The translations under genes and the position numbers were made by a program. The notes beneath the pieces were generated by a model that was given only the letters and a program-made list of their open reading frames with translations, was not told the DNA's origin and did not search any database. A stretch of DNA of 64,000 nt from Actinomadura alba (GTDB lineage Bacteria > Actinomycetota > Actinomycetes > Streptosporangiales > Streptosporangiaceae), in contig NZ_JABVEC010000017.1 in NCBI RefSeq assembly GCF_014323705.1, forward strand, positions 124,001 through 188,000, written 5' to 3'. Of the stretch, positions 17,503-26,288 are shown piece after piece; positions within the stretch are counted from its first letter, which is position 1; each line of letters opens with the position of its first letter.

Positions 17503-17552
17503 ACAACTGCATGATCACGGCGGGGGTCTCTCTGCGGTGATCATGCACTTGT
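17503..17552. repeat. long inverted repeat (REP-like hairpin)
   Basis: Arms of 16 bp with one mismatch (17503-17518 and 17537-17552; core TGCATGATCAC / GTGATCATGCA) around an 18-base loop. It sits 40 bases after the minisatellite and 75 bases before the next gene. It may be a REP-type palindrome or the sbcD-side regulatory hairpin; no U-tract follows. Confidence 0.7.
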
Positions 17553-17627
17553 GCGCACCCGCGCGGGTCCCGCCGCGGACGAGCGCGTCCGGCCGGTGTC
17601 ACTTGGTGCGACTCGTCGTAACATCAT

Positions 17628-18317
17628 GTGGTGAGTGACCGTCCGTACGTTCTGTTGAGTTGTGCGATGTCGGTGGACGGCTACATCGACGACGCGAGCC
17701 CGCGGCGGCTGCGCCTGTCCAACACCGCCGACTTCGACCGGGTCGACTCGGTGCGCGCGGGCTGCGACGCGATCCTGGTCGGGGCGGGCACGATCCGCAC
17801 CGACGATCCGCGGCTGCTCGTGCGGTCGCCGGCCCGCCGCGCTGCCCGCGTGGCCCGCGGAGTGCCGGCCGAGCCGGCGAAGGTCACGTTCACGAACGGC
17901 GGCGGCCTCGATCCGCAGGCGAACTTCTTCACCACCGGTACGGGTCCGAAGCTGGTCTACGGCACCTCGCCGGTCGTTCCCGAGCTCACCGAGCGGCTGG
18001 CGGGCCGCGCCGAGGTCGTCGACGCGGGCGATCCGCTGAGTCTCACCACCGCGCTCGCCGACCTGAGCCGGCGCGGCGTCCGGCGGCTCATGGTCGAGGG
18101 GGGCGGCAGCGTCCACTCCCAGTTCCTCACCCAGGGGCTCGCCGACGAGCTGCAACTGGTGGTCGCCCCGTTCTTCGTCGGCGACCCGTGCGCGCCGCGC
18201 TTCGTGCAGCCCGGGATCTTTCCGCAGAGTCCCAAGCACCCGATGCGGCTGGCCGAGACCACCCGGATCGGCGACGTGGTGCTGCTGCGCTACCTGATGG
18301 GGCCCTTCCGTGGATGA
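17628..18317 (+). CDS. RibD C-terminal-like reductase (DHFR superfamily)
   Basis: A 229-residue stand-alone reductase of the RibD C-terminal family, which reduces the ribosyl group of pyrimidine intermediates in riboflavin and related pathways with NADPH. Visible motifs are the start PYVLLSCAMSVDGYIDD, DAILVGAGTIRTDDPRL, and the cofactor motif RRLMVEGGGSVHSQFL. GTG 17628 or GTG 17631 could be the start. It overlaps the deaminase gene by eight bases. In canonical RibD the deaminase comes first and both are fused; here they are separate and reversed. Confidence 0.88.
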   Translation: MVSDRPYVLLSCAMSVDGYIDDASPRRLRLSNTADFDRVDSVRAGCDAILVGAGTIRTDDPRLLVRSPARRAARVARGVPAEPAKVTFTNGGGLDPQANFFTTGTGPKLVYGTSPVVPELTERLAGRAEVVDAGDPLSLTTALADLSRRGVRRLMVEGGGSVHSQFLTQGLADELQLVVAPFFVGDPCAPRFVQPGIFPQSPKHPMRLAETTRIGDVVLLRYLMGPFRG

Positions 18318-18768
18318 CCGGCGCTGGCTGGAACTCGCCTGCGACCTGGCGCGGCTGTGCCCGCCCTCCGCCACCGCGTTCTCAGTCGGCGCCGTGGTCG
18401 TCGGCGCGGACGGCCGGGAGATCGCGCGCGGCCATTCCCGCGAGACCGGTCCGCACGTGCACGCCGAAGAGGTCGCCCTGGCCAAGGCGGCGCCGGCGCG
18501 GGACGAACCCGTTCCCGCCCTGCGCGCGCCCGGCACGACGGTCTACACCTCGCTGGAGCCGTGCAGCCGGCGCAGGTCCCGGCCGCTGACCTGTACCGAC
18601 CTCATCCTCGCCGCCGGCGTGCCACGGGTCGTGTTCGCCTGGCGGGAACCCTCGGTGTTCGTCGAGGGCAAGGGCGCCGAACTGCTCCTGGCCAGGGGCG
18701 TCGAGGTCGTGGAGATGCCCGAGCTGGCGCTCCGCGCCCGCGAGCCCAACCGGCATCTGCTCGGCTAG
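18310..18768 (+). CDS. zinc-dependent nucleoside-type deaminase, RibD N-terminal-like
   Basis: A 152-residue deaminase of the cytidine deaminase superfamily. The zinc site is complete: His51 and catalytic Glu53 (HVHAEEVAL), then Cys85 and Cys95 (LEPCSRRRSRPLTCTDLI). The spacing and the EPCS motif resemble the deaminase half of RibD rather than CMP deaminase. GTG start at 18310 inside the end of the reductase gene, so the two are made together and probably act in sequence on a riboflavin-like or secondary-metabolite precursor. Whether this is the housekeeping ribD pair is not decided here; no other rib gene is nearby. Confidence 0.87.
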   Translation: MDDRRWLELACDLARLCPPSATAFSVGAVVVGADGREIARGHSRETGPHVHAEEVALAKAAPARDEPVPALRAPGTTVYTSLEPCSRRRSRPLTCTDLILAAGVPRVVFAWREPSVFVEGKGAELLLARGVEVVEMPELALRAREPNRHLLG

Positions 18769-18796
18769 CCGGGCCCGGGGCCGCGTCCCCTGGCCC

Positions 18797-18898
18797 TCAG
18801 AGGACGACGCGGTAGTGGGTGGTGAGCCGCAGGTCGTCGTCGAGGACATGGAAGGCGACGGCGGGCGGGAGGTCGTGGTCGACGACGTCGCCGAAACA
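18797..18898 (-). pseudogene. possible C-terminal gene remnant
   Basis: About 33 codons on the minus strand read CFGDVVDHDLPPAVAFHVLD and then DDLRLTTHYRVVL before TGA. They look like genuine protein but have no start: TGA lies just upstream in frame. This is the only protein-like signal in the 309-base gap 18769-19077. Family not recognised. Confidence 0.25.
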
Positions 18899-19077
18899 CG
18901 ATCATTAAGACCCCCTCATGGCCCGTCTCATCGGTCCGTCTCGTGGACCGTCGGAACGGCCATGAGTCTGGCCGGTGCCGGGCCTTGTCAGCCACCCCCG
19001 CCCGCATGCGATGCTGACCCCAAGCAAGCACTCGGTCAACAACCTCCGGTCCCACCACCTCCCGGGAGGCACACGTC

Positions 19078-20523
19078 ATGCGCGAGCACGATCGGCTGTA
19101 CATCGGCGGTGACTGGGCCGCGCCGGCCGGCACCGGAACCATCGAGGTCATCTCCCCGCACACCGAGGAGGTCGTGGGCCGGGTGCCCGACGGCACCCCC
19201 GCGGACATCGACCGCGCGGTCGCCGCCGCCCGCGAGGCCTTCGACCACGGCCCCTGGCCGCGGATGACCCCGGCCGAGCGTGCTGACGTCATCGCCCGGC
19301 TCGCCGCGCTGTACGCCGACCGCCTCGGCGACTTCGCCGAGGTCATCACCGCCGAGATGGGCTCGCCGATCCTGTTCTCCCACCTCGCCCAGGCGCCCAT
19401 GCCGCAGCTGATGCTGGCCTACTTCGCCGACCTGGCACGCACGTACGCCTGGGAGGAGGAGCGGCAGGGCATGCTCGGACCGGTGACCGTGCGGCGGGAG
19501 CCCGTCGGCGTGGTCGCCGCCATCGTCCCGTGGAACGTCCCGCAGTTCGTCACCATGACCAAGCTCGCCCCGGCCCTGGTGGCGGGCTGTTCCGTCGTCC
19601 TCAAGCCGGCCCCGGAGACTCCGCTGGACGCCTATCTGCTGGCCGAGCTCGTCCAGGAGGCGGGCGTCCCGCCGGGCGTGGTGAACATCGTCGCCGCCGG
19701 GCGCGAGACCGGTGAGCACCTCGTGTCGCATCCCGGCGTCGACAAGGTGGCGTTCACCGGTTCCACCGCAGCCGGGCGGCGCATCGCCTCGATCTGCGGT
19801 GAGCGGCTGAAGCGGTGCAGCCTGGAGCTCGGCGGCAAGTCGGCCGCGGTCATCTGCGACGACGCCGATCTCGCGGCGACCATGGAGGGCCTCAAGATGG
19901 CCGCACTGATGAACAACGGCCAGGCGTGCGCGGCGCAGACCCGGATCCTCGCGCCGCGCGGCCGCTACGACGAGGTCGCCGACGCCCTCAGCGCGATGGT
20001 CTCGGGTCTCGCCGTCGGCGACCCCTCCGACATGGGCACCGAGATCGGGCCGCTCGTCGCCGCCCGGCAGCGTGACCGGGTCGAGGGCTACATCCGCCTC
20101 GGCCAGGAGGAGGGCGCGAAGGTGCTCACCGGCGGGCTCGACCGGCCCCACGACCGCGGCTGGTACGTCGCACCCACCGTCTTCGGCGACGTCGGCAACG
20201 ACATGCGGATCGCCCGGGAGGAGATCTTCGGCCCGGTGCTCGTGCTCATCCCGTACGAGGACGACGCCGACGCGGTGCGCATCGCCAACGACAGCGAGTA
20301 CGGGCTGGGCGGCTCGGTGTGGACCACCGACGTCGAGCGGGGCGCTGGCATCGCGCGGCGGATCCGCACCGGCTCCTGTGGCATCAATCACTACATCATC
20401 GACGTGAACACGCCGTTCGGCGGCTACAAGTCCAGCGGCATCGGGCGCGAGCTCGGCCCGGAGGGCCTGGCCGCCTATCTCGAGCACAAGGCGATCGCCC
20501 GTCTCGCCCCTCCCCCGCAGTGA
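19078..20523 (+). CDS. aldehyde dehydrogenase
   Basis: NAD(P)-dependent oxidation of an aldehyde to a carboxylate, cytoplasmic, 481 residues, typical of the family. The general base Glu250 is in SLELGGKSA and the catalytic Cys284 in NNGQACAAQTR. Other family marks are VVAAIVPWNVPQF (cofactor loop), VVLKPAPETPL, VAFTGSTAAG and EEIFGPVLVLIPY. GGGAGG lies nine to fourteen bases before the ATG. Monocistronic; the physiological aldehyde is unknown. Confidence 0.95.
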   Translation: MREHDRLYIGGDWAAPAGTGTIEVISPHTEEVVGRVPDGTPADIDRAVAAAREAFDHGPWPRMTPAERADVIARLAALYADRLGDFAEVITAEMGSPILFSHLAQAPMPQLMLAYFADLARTYAWEEERQGMLGPVTVRREPVGVVAAIVPWNVPQFVTMTKLAPALVAGCSVVLKPAPETPLDAYLLAELVQEAGVPPGVVNIVAAGRETGEHLVSHPGVDKVAFTGSTAAGRRIASICGERLKRCSLELGGKSAAVICDDADLAATMEGLKMAALMNNGQACAAQTRILAPRGRYDEVADALSAMVSGLAVGDPSDMGTEIGPLVAARQRDRVEGYIRLGQEEGAKVLTGGLDRPHDRGWYVAPTVFGDVGNDMRIAREEIFGPVLVLIPYEDDADAVRIANDSEYGLGGSVWTTDVERGAGIARRIRTGSCGINHYIIDVNTPFGGYKSSGIGRELGPEGLAAYLEHKAIARLAPPPQ

Positions 20524-20606
20524 TGTCCCGGATGTCCGCGGCCCGTTCATAGTTCGGACCGCGCTGATGTCACGTTTCCCGTCGCGGGGCCGTACGGTGG
20601 TTCGCC

Positions 20607-21842
20607 GTGTCCGCTGCCTCCGAACCGGCGAGTCCCTCACCGGGTGCCGCGAGCCTTGACGACGTCCTGGTCGGCGAGGCGATCCTCGGCGTCTACCGGC
20701 AGATGTTCGCCGCCCTCGCCCGCGACAGCGGCGCGGTGGTCGACGACCCCGAGATGGTCGACGTCGCCGAGACGCTGCTCGCCGCGTTCGCCGACGCCGG
20801 CGAGGACGGGCTCGGCCACGAGCAGATGCGCCATGTCTGCCGCCGGTACCCGGCCGAGGTGTTCGAGAACCGGCTGAGGGTGCTCAAGGGCCTCGGCGCC
20901 ATCCGCGAGGTGTTCCCCAAGCCGGGCCAGCTGCGCTACCGCGCCTCGTTCACCAGCGTCGTCGGCCTGATGTTCGTCCGCCGGATGATGCTCGACGGCG
21001 GCCAGTCGGAGATGCACCGGCTGCTCGCGCTCGAACAGCTCAACGTGACCGATCCGCGGATGACCGGCGAGCAGGCGGCCGGCGGCGCCGAGGGGCTCGC
21101 CCGCGCGTTCCGGCTGTGGAGCGTCGAGCTGGTGACCCTGACCAACGCGACCATCGAGGAGCTGCGTGAGCAGGCACCGAAGCTCTGGGGCAGCGAGGAG
21201 ATCATCCAGCGGGCCGAGCGCCTGCACGGAGCCATCCTGCGGCGGTGGCCGGAGCTCGACCGCACCTGCACGGAGCTGCGCGCCGCGATCTACGCCTACG
21301 GTGACGCGTCGCGGCGGGCGGCGGCCCGACTGACCGACTCGGCGGGCACGACCCGCAACCTCACGCTCCTGCCGCCCGAGACCTGGCGCACGTTCGCCCG
21401 TACGGCGTCGCGCGAGCGGCTCGCCGCCGTGCTCGACGGTTTCGTGTTCGACGCCGCGGCACCCTGGCACGAGCCCGCGGCCATCGTCACCGCCGTCGAG
21501 GAGGGTCCCCGGACCACGGCGCCGCGCCCCGCCCCGCCCCGGCGGTCGCTGCCCGACGGCGGCCTGTCCCAGGACGTCTCGGCCGCCGACGCCGGCGCGG
21601 TCGAGCGCCTGCGCGCCGTGGCCGAGCAGGTGCTGCGCGGAGGTGACCGGGTGGCCGTGCACGACCTGCTGTCCGAGACCGGCGACTGGCCGGCGTCACG
21701 GCGGCTGTTCGCCGACCTGTCCTCGGCCCACCTGCACCCCGAGCTGCCGTACCGCCTGGCCTGGTCGGCGGAGCTGCGGCCGCGGCCCGGCGACGCGCCC
21801 TCCTGGCTGTCGCACGGCCACTTCGAACGGATCCCGGGATGA
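20607..21842 (+). CDS. putative kleisin-like subunit of an SMC complex (MukF/JetA-like)
   Basis: First gene of a four-gene operon, 411 residues, GTG start. I do not recognise the family by sequence identity. A winged-helix-like N-terminal region (about 70-115: EQMRHVCRRYPAEVFENRLR then a beta hairpin) is followed by a long all-helical middle (about 130-280), a poorly conserved Pro/Arg-rich linker (about 295-325) and a second small helical/winged domain at the C-terminus (DRVAVHDLLSETGDWPASRR). That layout is what MukF/JetA kleisins show. Its position at the head of an operon ending in an SMC ATPase supports a kleisin role. Overlaps the next gene by four bases. Confidence 0.6.
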   Translation: MSAASEPASPSPGAASLDDVLVGEAILGVYRQMFAALARDSGAVVDDPEMVDVAETLLAAFADAGEDGLGHEQMRHVCRRYPAEVFENRLRVLKGLGAIREVFPKPGQLRYRASFTSVVGLMFVRRMMLDGGQSEMHRLLALEQLNVTDPRMTGEQAAGGAEGLARAFRLWSVELVTLTNATIEELREQAPKLWGSEEIIQRAERLHGAILRRWPELDRTCTELRAAIYAYGDASRRAAARLTDSAGTTRNLTLLPPETWRTFARTASRERLAAVLDGFVFDAAAPWHEPAAIVTAVEEGPRTTAPRPAPPRRSLPDGGLSQDVSAADAGAVERLRAVAEQVLRGGDRVAVHDLLSETGDWPASRRLFADLSSAHLHPELPYRLAWSAELRPRPGDAPSWLSHGHFERIPG

Positions 21843-22375
21843 GCGTGGATCCCGGCGTGCTGGCGAGGGCCCGGGTGCGGGTGCTGGGACCGGTGCCGAT
21901 CGGGCCGGCCGACCCGGCGCCGGCCGGGCTGACCCGTGCCGTCGAGCCGTCCGGCCGGGTGTGGCTGCTGCCGGCCTGGCCGGACGGCGCGACCCCGGCG
22001 CTGCTGGAGGAGTACCAGACCGCCCCGCCGTCGATGGACCGGCCCGGGCAGGCCCGCCGGGTGTTCGCCGCGGCACTGCGCTGCTGCTGGACCGACCTCG
22101 ACACCGCCCCCTGGCCCGGGCGCACGGCCGCGATCGCCGCCGCGCTCGAGGTCTACACCTGCATGGGCCGGGGCGACGCCGATCTGATGCGCCGCTGGGG
22201 GCTCGGCGACCTGCGCCGGCTCGCCGACTCGGGCTGGCTGCTGCTCGACGAGACCGCCGGCACCGTACGGCTGGGCCCGCGCACCGCGGCCTGGCCGGCG
22301 GACGCCCTCTCGTCACTGCGCGACCTGCTGCGCCGCCTCCCGCAGCCGCCGGAGCAGGCCGGGGCGGCGCGATGA
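21839..22375 (+). CDS. small winged-helix-like subunit of the SMC operon
   Basis: A 178-residue protein of unknown family. It starts at ATG 21839 in the stop of the preceding gene and its own stop overlaps the next ATG (22372). The middle contains helices rich in Ala/Leu and Trp/Cys (FAAALRCCWTDLDTAPWPG), and residues about 120-160 (MRRWGLGDLRRLADSGWLLL, then a hairpin) look like a winged helix. Canonical Wadjet and MukBEF operons have one KITE-type subunit; this would be a second small subunit. Confidence 0.55.
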   Translation: MSVDPGVLARARVRVLGPVPIGPADPAPAGLTRAVEPSGRVWLLPAWPDGATPALLEEYQTAPPSMDRPGQARRVFAAALRCCWTDLDTAPWPGRTAAIAAALEVYTCMGRGDADLMRRWGLGDLRRLADSGWLLLDETAGTVRLGPRTAAWPADALSSLRDLLRRLPQPPEQAGAAR

Positions 22376-23025
22376 CCGAACTCTTCGAGCCGTTGCTGCG
22401 CCCCTACGACGAGAAGCGGCGGGCCGAGCTGGTCGCGGCGTTCATGGCGGTGGAACAGGCGGCCGAGCCGGTGCCGGAACCGACGTTCGCGGCGCTCCGG
22501 GAACCCTCGCAACGGCGGGTGGTCGAGGAGATGCTGGCACTCGTGGGCCGGACGCTGATCCGGTCCCGGGACCGCTGGATCTCCGGTTACCGCGACGAGG
22601 TCGCCGCCGAGCTGGCGCGCGACCCGGCGTGCGGGCAGCGGGAGGAGGACCGCGCCGTCCTGGTGCTGGTGCTCATCCATTCGGTGGCGATCCCGCGCGC
22701 CGAGGGGCTGCTCACCGAGGACTCGTGGATGTCGCCGGTCCCGACCTCGGTCGAGGAGCTCCGCAAGCGGTCGCAACTGCCGATCGGCGAGCTGGAGTCG
22801 GCCCTGCGCCGGTTGCGCGCGGCCGGGCTGGTCGGCCAGGTGAAGGCCGGTGACGACACGGCCGGTGGTTTCGTGCCCGGCCCGCAGTTCCACCGGCTCA
22901 CCGCCGCGGCCCGCAGGCGGCTGCAGGAGGAGCTCATCCTCGCCGCGGGGCCCGACTCACCGCTGGCGGGGGCCGTACGAGCGCGGCGGCGGGACCGGAG
23001 TGGGCGACAAGGGGGAGAAGCGTGA
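22372..23025 (+). CDS. putative KITE-like subunit (MukE/JetB-like) of the SMC operon
   Basis: A 217-residue protein coupled by 4-nt overlaps to both neighbours. The N-terminal half is helical; residues about 120-180 form a clear winged helix (VEELRKRSQLPIGELESALR, turn, AAGLVGQV, then hairpin and a final helix). Size and position directly before the SMC gene match MukE/JetB, the KITE subunits that bridge kleisin and DNA. Assignment is from context and fold impression, not recognised homology. Confidence 0.6.
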   Translation: MTELFEPLLRPYDEKRRAELVAAFMAVEQAAEPVPEPTFAALREPSQRRVVEEMLALVGRTLIRSRDRWISGYRDEVAAELARDPACGQREEDRAVLVLVLIHSVAIPRAEGLLTEDSWMSPVPTSVEELRKRSQLPIGELESALRRLRAAGLVGQVKAGDDTAGGFVPGPQFHRLTAAARRRLQEELILAAGPDSPLAGAVRARRRDRSGRQGGEA

Positions 23026-26000
23026 CGGTCACTTCGGCAGGCACCGGCAAGGACGCGGGAGGGGCCGCGGCGGCACGGGCGGGTGACGACGTCGACGTCG
23101 TCGGGGACCGTACGCTCGTCGCCTTCCAGGCGATCAACATCTCCCGGCTCTCCACGCACCCGGTGCCCACCGTGCCCGGCACGTTGATCGTCGTGGCCGG
23201 CCAGGGCCCGAAGGACTCCAACGGTGCCGGGAAGTCGTCGTTCATCGCCGCGATCACAGCGCTGCTCGGCGACGAGCAGTGGCGGTTCGCGTCGGGTGCC
23301 CGGGCCGTCGGAGAGCTGCTGTTCAACGCCGAGCTCGCCGCCCAGGGCGAGAGCCAGTGGGCCAGCGCCGATCACGGTTACATCATCGGCGTCTTCGCCG
23401 ATCCGCGGCAGCCGGAGGACACCGCGCTGACGGTGTGGCTGCGGGTGAACGCGGACGCCCCGCATCTGGAGATCCGCTGGCATGAGGGCGTCCGGCTGGC
23501 CTCGGCGCCGTCCGAGGCCGAGCGGGTCGGCATGGCCGACCGCGTGTGGAGCGAGCTCCCCCGCTCGGCGGGACGGCGGGACCTCGTCGCCAAGGACCTG
23601 AGCCGGGTGCTGTACGGCGGCCGGGTCCGCTGCGTGTCGTTCCTGTCCACCTCCGTACGCACCAAGGTGGCCACCAACCTGCTCTCCCAGCCGCTCAACG
23701 AGATCACCCCGGAGCGGATCTTCAGCGCCATCGCGGCGCTCACCGGGCTCGACCGGGAGCTGGAGGCCGAGCGGAAGGCCCGTTCGGAGGAGCATCGGGA
23801 GCTCGCCAAGGCCGCCGAGGCCGCCGAGCGGCTGGCCGAGTGGGAGGCCGAGGCGCGGTCGCTGCTGACGACGTTCGACCGGCGGGACCGGGCCCGTGAG
23901 CAGGCCGCCGCCGCGGAGCGGTGCTGGCGCGCCCGGCAGGCCCGCCTGGTGGCCGACGCGGTCGAGCGGGACGGCGCCTACGCCGCCGAGCAGGAGCGGC
24001 TGCGTCGGGAGAACGCCGAGACCGCCGACGCCGTCAAGGCGGTGGATCGCGAGATCGAGCAGCTCACCGGCGGGGCCCTGGAGGACCGGCTGGCCGAGGC
24101 GACCGGTGTCCTGGCCGAGCTCAAGGGCCAGGCGGAGCAGATCGGCGAGGACAAGGCGGTCGCCCGCAACCGGCTGGAGGAGCTGCGCCGCCAGGCGTCC
24201 GGGCTCGAGGACCGTCAGCGCGAGGCCGATGGGCGGGACGTGCCCGCCGCCGAGAAGGAGCGGCACGCCGCCGAGGGCCGGCGCGACGAGGCCCAGCAGG
24301 ACCTCGGCCTGGCCAAGGGCCGGCTGGCCCAGGCCGAGCGCGACCTGGCGGCCGCCGAGGCCGGGGAGAGCACCGCCGGCGACCAGATCCACGCCCTCAC
24401 CGCCGCCGGCGTTCCCGCGGTGGGCCTGCTCGACGCCGTGGAGCTGGACGAGGCGGTGCGCGACCGGTGGGAGAGGGCGCTGTGGCCCTACCGCGAGGCC
24501 GTCGTGGTCGCGTCGGGCGACGTCGACGCGGCGGTCGGCGCGCTCGGCGGACTGCCCGGCTCGATGATCGTGCCCGCGGAGGGCGACCTGCCACGGGACC
24601 AGGACGAGCCGTGCGCTGAGCTGCCCGAGGGGGTGCGGTGCCGGCTCGCGCTGCGGCGGTTCTTCACCGTGCTGGACGGCGACCGGGGCGACGGTGGTGA
24701 CGGCGACGGCGGCGGCGGGCACCATGCCGGCGCCGTCGTGGTCGTCGGCGGCTTCCCGGAACCGGTGACCGGCCGCGCGGCGCGGGTGCAGGCGGCGCGC
24801 GCCGCGCTCGACGGCGCGCGGGACGCCCTGGACGACACGCGGCGGCGCGCCTCCGACGCCGCGGCGGAGGTGGCCCTGGCCGCCCGGCGGCTCGAGGCGG
24901 CGCGTGCCGCCGAACGGCTGCTGGAAGTGCGCGACCGGATGACCGGCCTGCGCGAGCAGCTCGAGGCGCTGGCCACGAGCGAGGCGCGGCTCGGCCCCAA
25001 GCTGGGCGCCGCCGAGCAGAGCGTGCGGCGGCTGCAGGCCAGGGCCGACACCATGGCGCTCGAGCTCGACCGGTTGCGCGGCCGCCGGGACGCCCATGAG
25101 CGCACCCGTGACAAGGCGCGGGAGCTGGTCGCCGAGCTCACCGCCAAGCGCGCCGGCCTCGACCTGGACCACCTGCTGGAGGACTGGGGCGGCTCGCCGG
25201 ACGGCGCGGCGGAATGGCTGCTCGGGCTCGCCGCCGACGAGCGGCCGTGGACGCCCGAGGAGTGGTGGCACTCGGCCGACCGGCACCTCGCGGACGGGCT
25301 CCGGCACGTCTTCCCCGGCGGCACCGACGACGAGGACATGCCGGAGGAGATCCGCTTCCTGCTGAACGACCGGGCCGACGGTGCCGGCCGGCGGAGCGAG
25401 CGCGAGCAGGCCACGTTCCCCCGCCTGATGCGCGGGCTGATCGCGTACCTGCGCCGGCAGGAGGACTACGAAAGGCACCAGCGCCGCCAGATCGAGATGC
25501 AGCAGACGTCGCGGCGCACCGACCTGGAGAAGGCCCAGAAGGGGGCGTCCGAGGCGGCGGAGGCGGGGGCCGCCCACCGCGCGACGCTGGTCTCGGCGAT
25601 CCGGTCCAGGCTGCAGCGCGTCTCCGAGGAGTTCGAGCGGCTCGATCTGGCCTACGGAGGGTACGGCGCGACGCTGGAGTTCCCCACCCCCGAGCCGCCG
25701 GGCGACCCAGAGCAGGAGTGGCGCTGGCGAGTCGTGCCGAAGTGGCGCCGTTCGGAGGGCCAGCGGTACGTCCCGTACAACCGGCGGGCCAACACCGCCC
25801 TCATGGACGAGAAGGCGGTCAAGCTGGTCTGCGCGGCGGCGCTGGCGAGCTCGACGGGCCGGCCGGGCGAGAGCGCCAGGACCCAGCTCGTCCTCGTGCT
25901 CGACGAGCTCGGGCGCAACCTCGGCAAGGAGCACCGCCGCGAGGCCGTCGCGCTGTTCCGCCAGATCGGCGAGACGCACGGCATCACCGTCATCGGCGCG

Positions 26001-26189
26001 CTGCAGGACGACATGGAGCCGTACGCGATCGACGCCTGCGGGCAGTACGTCAAGCTGCGCCGCTCGTCGGACGCCATGCCCTACAACGAGCCGCCCGTGG
26101 TCATCGGCCACGACGAGCACACCGGCCGGGTCCGCATGCTGGCCGAGTGGATCAGCGCCACCCGCCCGTCCACAGATACACGGAACTAA
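23022..26189 (+). CDS. SMC-like ATPase (MukB/JetC-like)
   Basis: A 1,055-residue SMC-type motor. The N-terminal head has Walker A GPKDSNGAGKSS (Lys71). Long Ala/Glu/Arg coiled coils (about 235-470 and 590-720) flank a central globular region (about 470-590) that would be the hinge. The C-terminal head has Walker B LVLVLDELGRNLG (about 955-967) and ends ITVIGALQDDMEPYAIDACG, similar in layout to MukB ends. A canonical LSGGQ signature is absent; the equivalent place reads MDEKAVKLVCAAALASS (about 928). GTG start overlaps the upstream stop. It probably loops or extrudes DNA, as Wadjet and MukBEF do. No JetD topoisomerase-like nuclease gene follows. Confidence 0.8.
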   Translation: MTVTSAGTGKDAGGAAAARAGDDVDVVGDRTLVAFQAINISRLSTHPVPTVPGTLIVVAGQGPKDSNGAGKSSFIAAITALLGDEQWRFASGARAVGELLFNAELAAQGESQWASADHGYIIGVFADPRQPEDTALTVWLRVNADAPHLEIRWHEGVRLASAPSEAERVGMADRVWSELPRSAGRRDLVAKDLSRVLYGGRVRCVSFLSTSVRTKVATNLLSQPLNEITPERIFSAIAALTGLDRELEAERKARSEEHRELAKAAEAAERLAEWEAEARSLLTTFDRRDRAREQAAAAERCWRARQARLVADAVERDGAYAAEQERLRRENAETADAVKAVDREIEQLTGGALEDRLAEATGVLAELKGQAEQIGEDKAVARNRLEELRRQASGLEDRQREADGRDVPAAEKERHAAEGRRDEAQQDLGLAKGRLAQAERDLAAAEAGESTAGDQIHALTAAGVPAVGLLDAVELDEAVRDRWERALWPYREAVVVASGDVDAAVGALGGLPGSMIVPAEGDLPRDQDEPCAELPEGVRCRLALRRFFTVLDGDRGDGGDGDGGGGHHAGAVVVVGGFPEPVTGRAARVQAARAALDGARDALDDTRRRASDAAAEVALAARRLEAARAAERLLEVRDRMTGLREQLEALATSEARLGPKLGAAEQSVRRLQARADTMALELDRLRGRRDAHERTRDKARELVAELTAKRAGLDLDHLLEDWGGSPDGAAEWLLGLAADERPWTPEEWWHSADRHLADGLRHVFPGGTDDEDMPEEIRFLLNDRADGAGRRSEREQATFPRLMRGLIAYLRRQEDYERHQRRQIEMQQTSRRTDLEKAQKGASEAAEAGAAHRATLVSAIRSRLQRVSEEFERLDLAYGGYGATLEFPTPEPPGDPEQEWRWRVVPKWRRSEGQRYVPYNRRANTALMDEKAVKLVCAAALASSTGRPGESARTQLVLVLDELGRNLGKEHRREAVALFRQIGETHGITVIGALQDDMEPYAIDACGQYVKLRRSSDAMPYNEPPVVIGHDEHTGRVRMLAEWISATRPSTDTRN

Positions 26190-26288
26190 CTTTCAGGTCG
26201 GTTACGTACGGTGATACACCCTTGCTGACCGTTGCCCCGGGACCAGCAGAGGCCCAGCGGTCATAGAACACGGCCCAAGGTGGCCCCG

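Noticed and set aside
17314..17638. Cys/Gly-rich small proteins encoded across the 7-bp repeat
   Set aside because: All three frames are open only because the 7-bp unit has no stop; no ribosome-binding site or conserved ending.
22587..26120. A 1,177-codon minus-strand open frame
   Set aside because: Antisense of the SMC gene; repetitive Gly/Leu/Arg/Gln composition.
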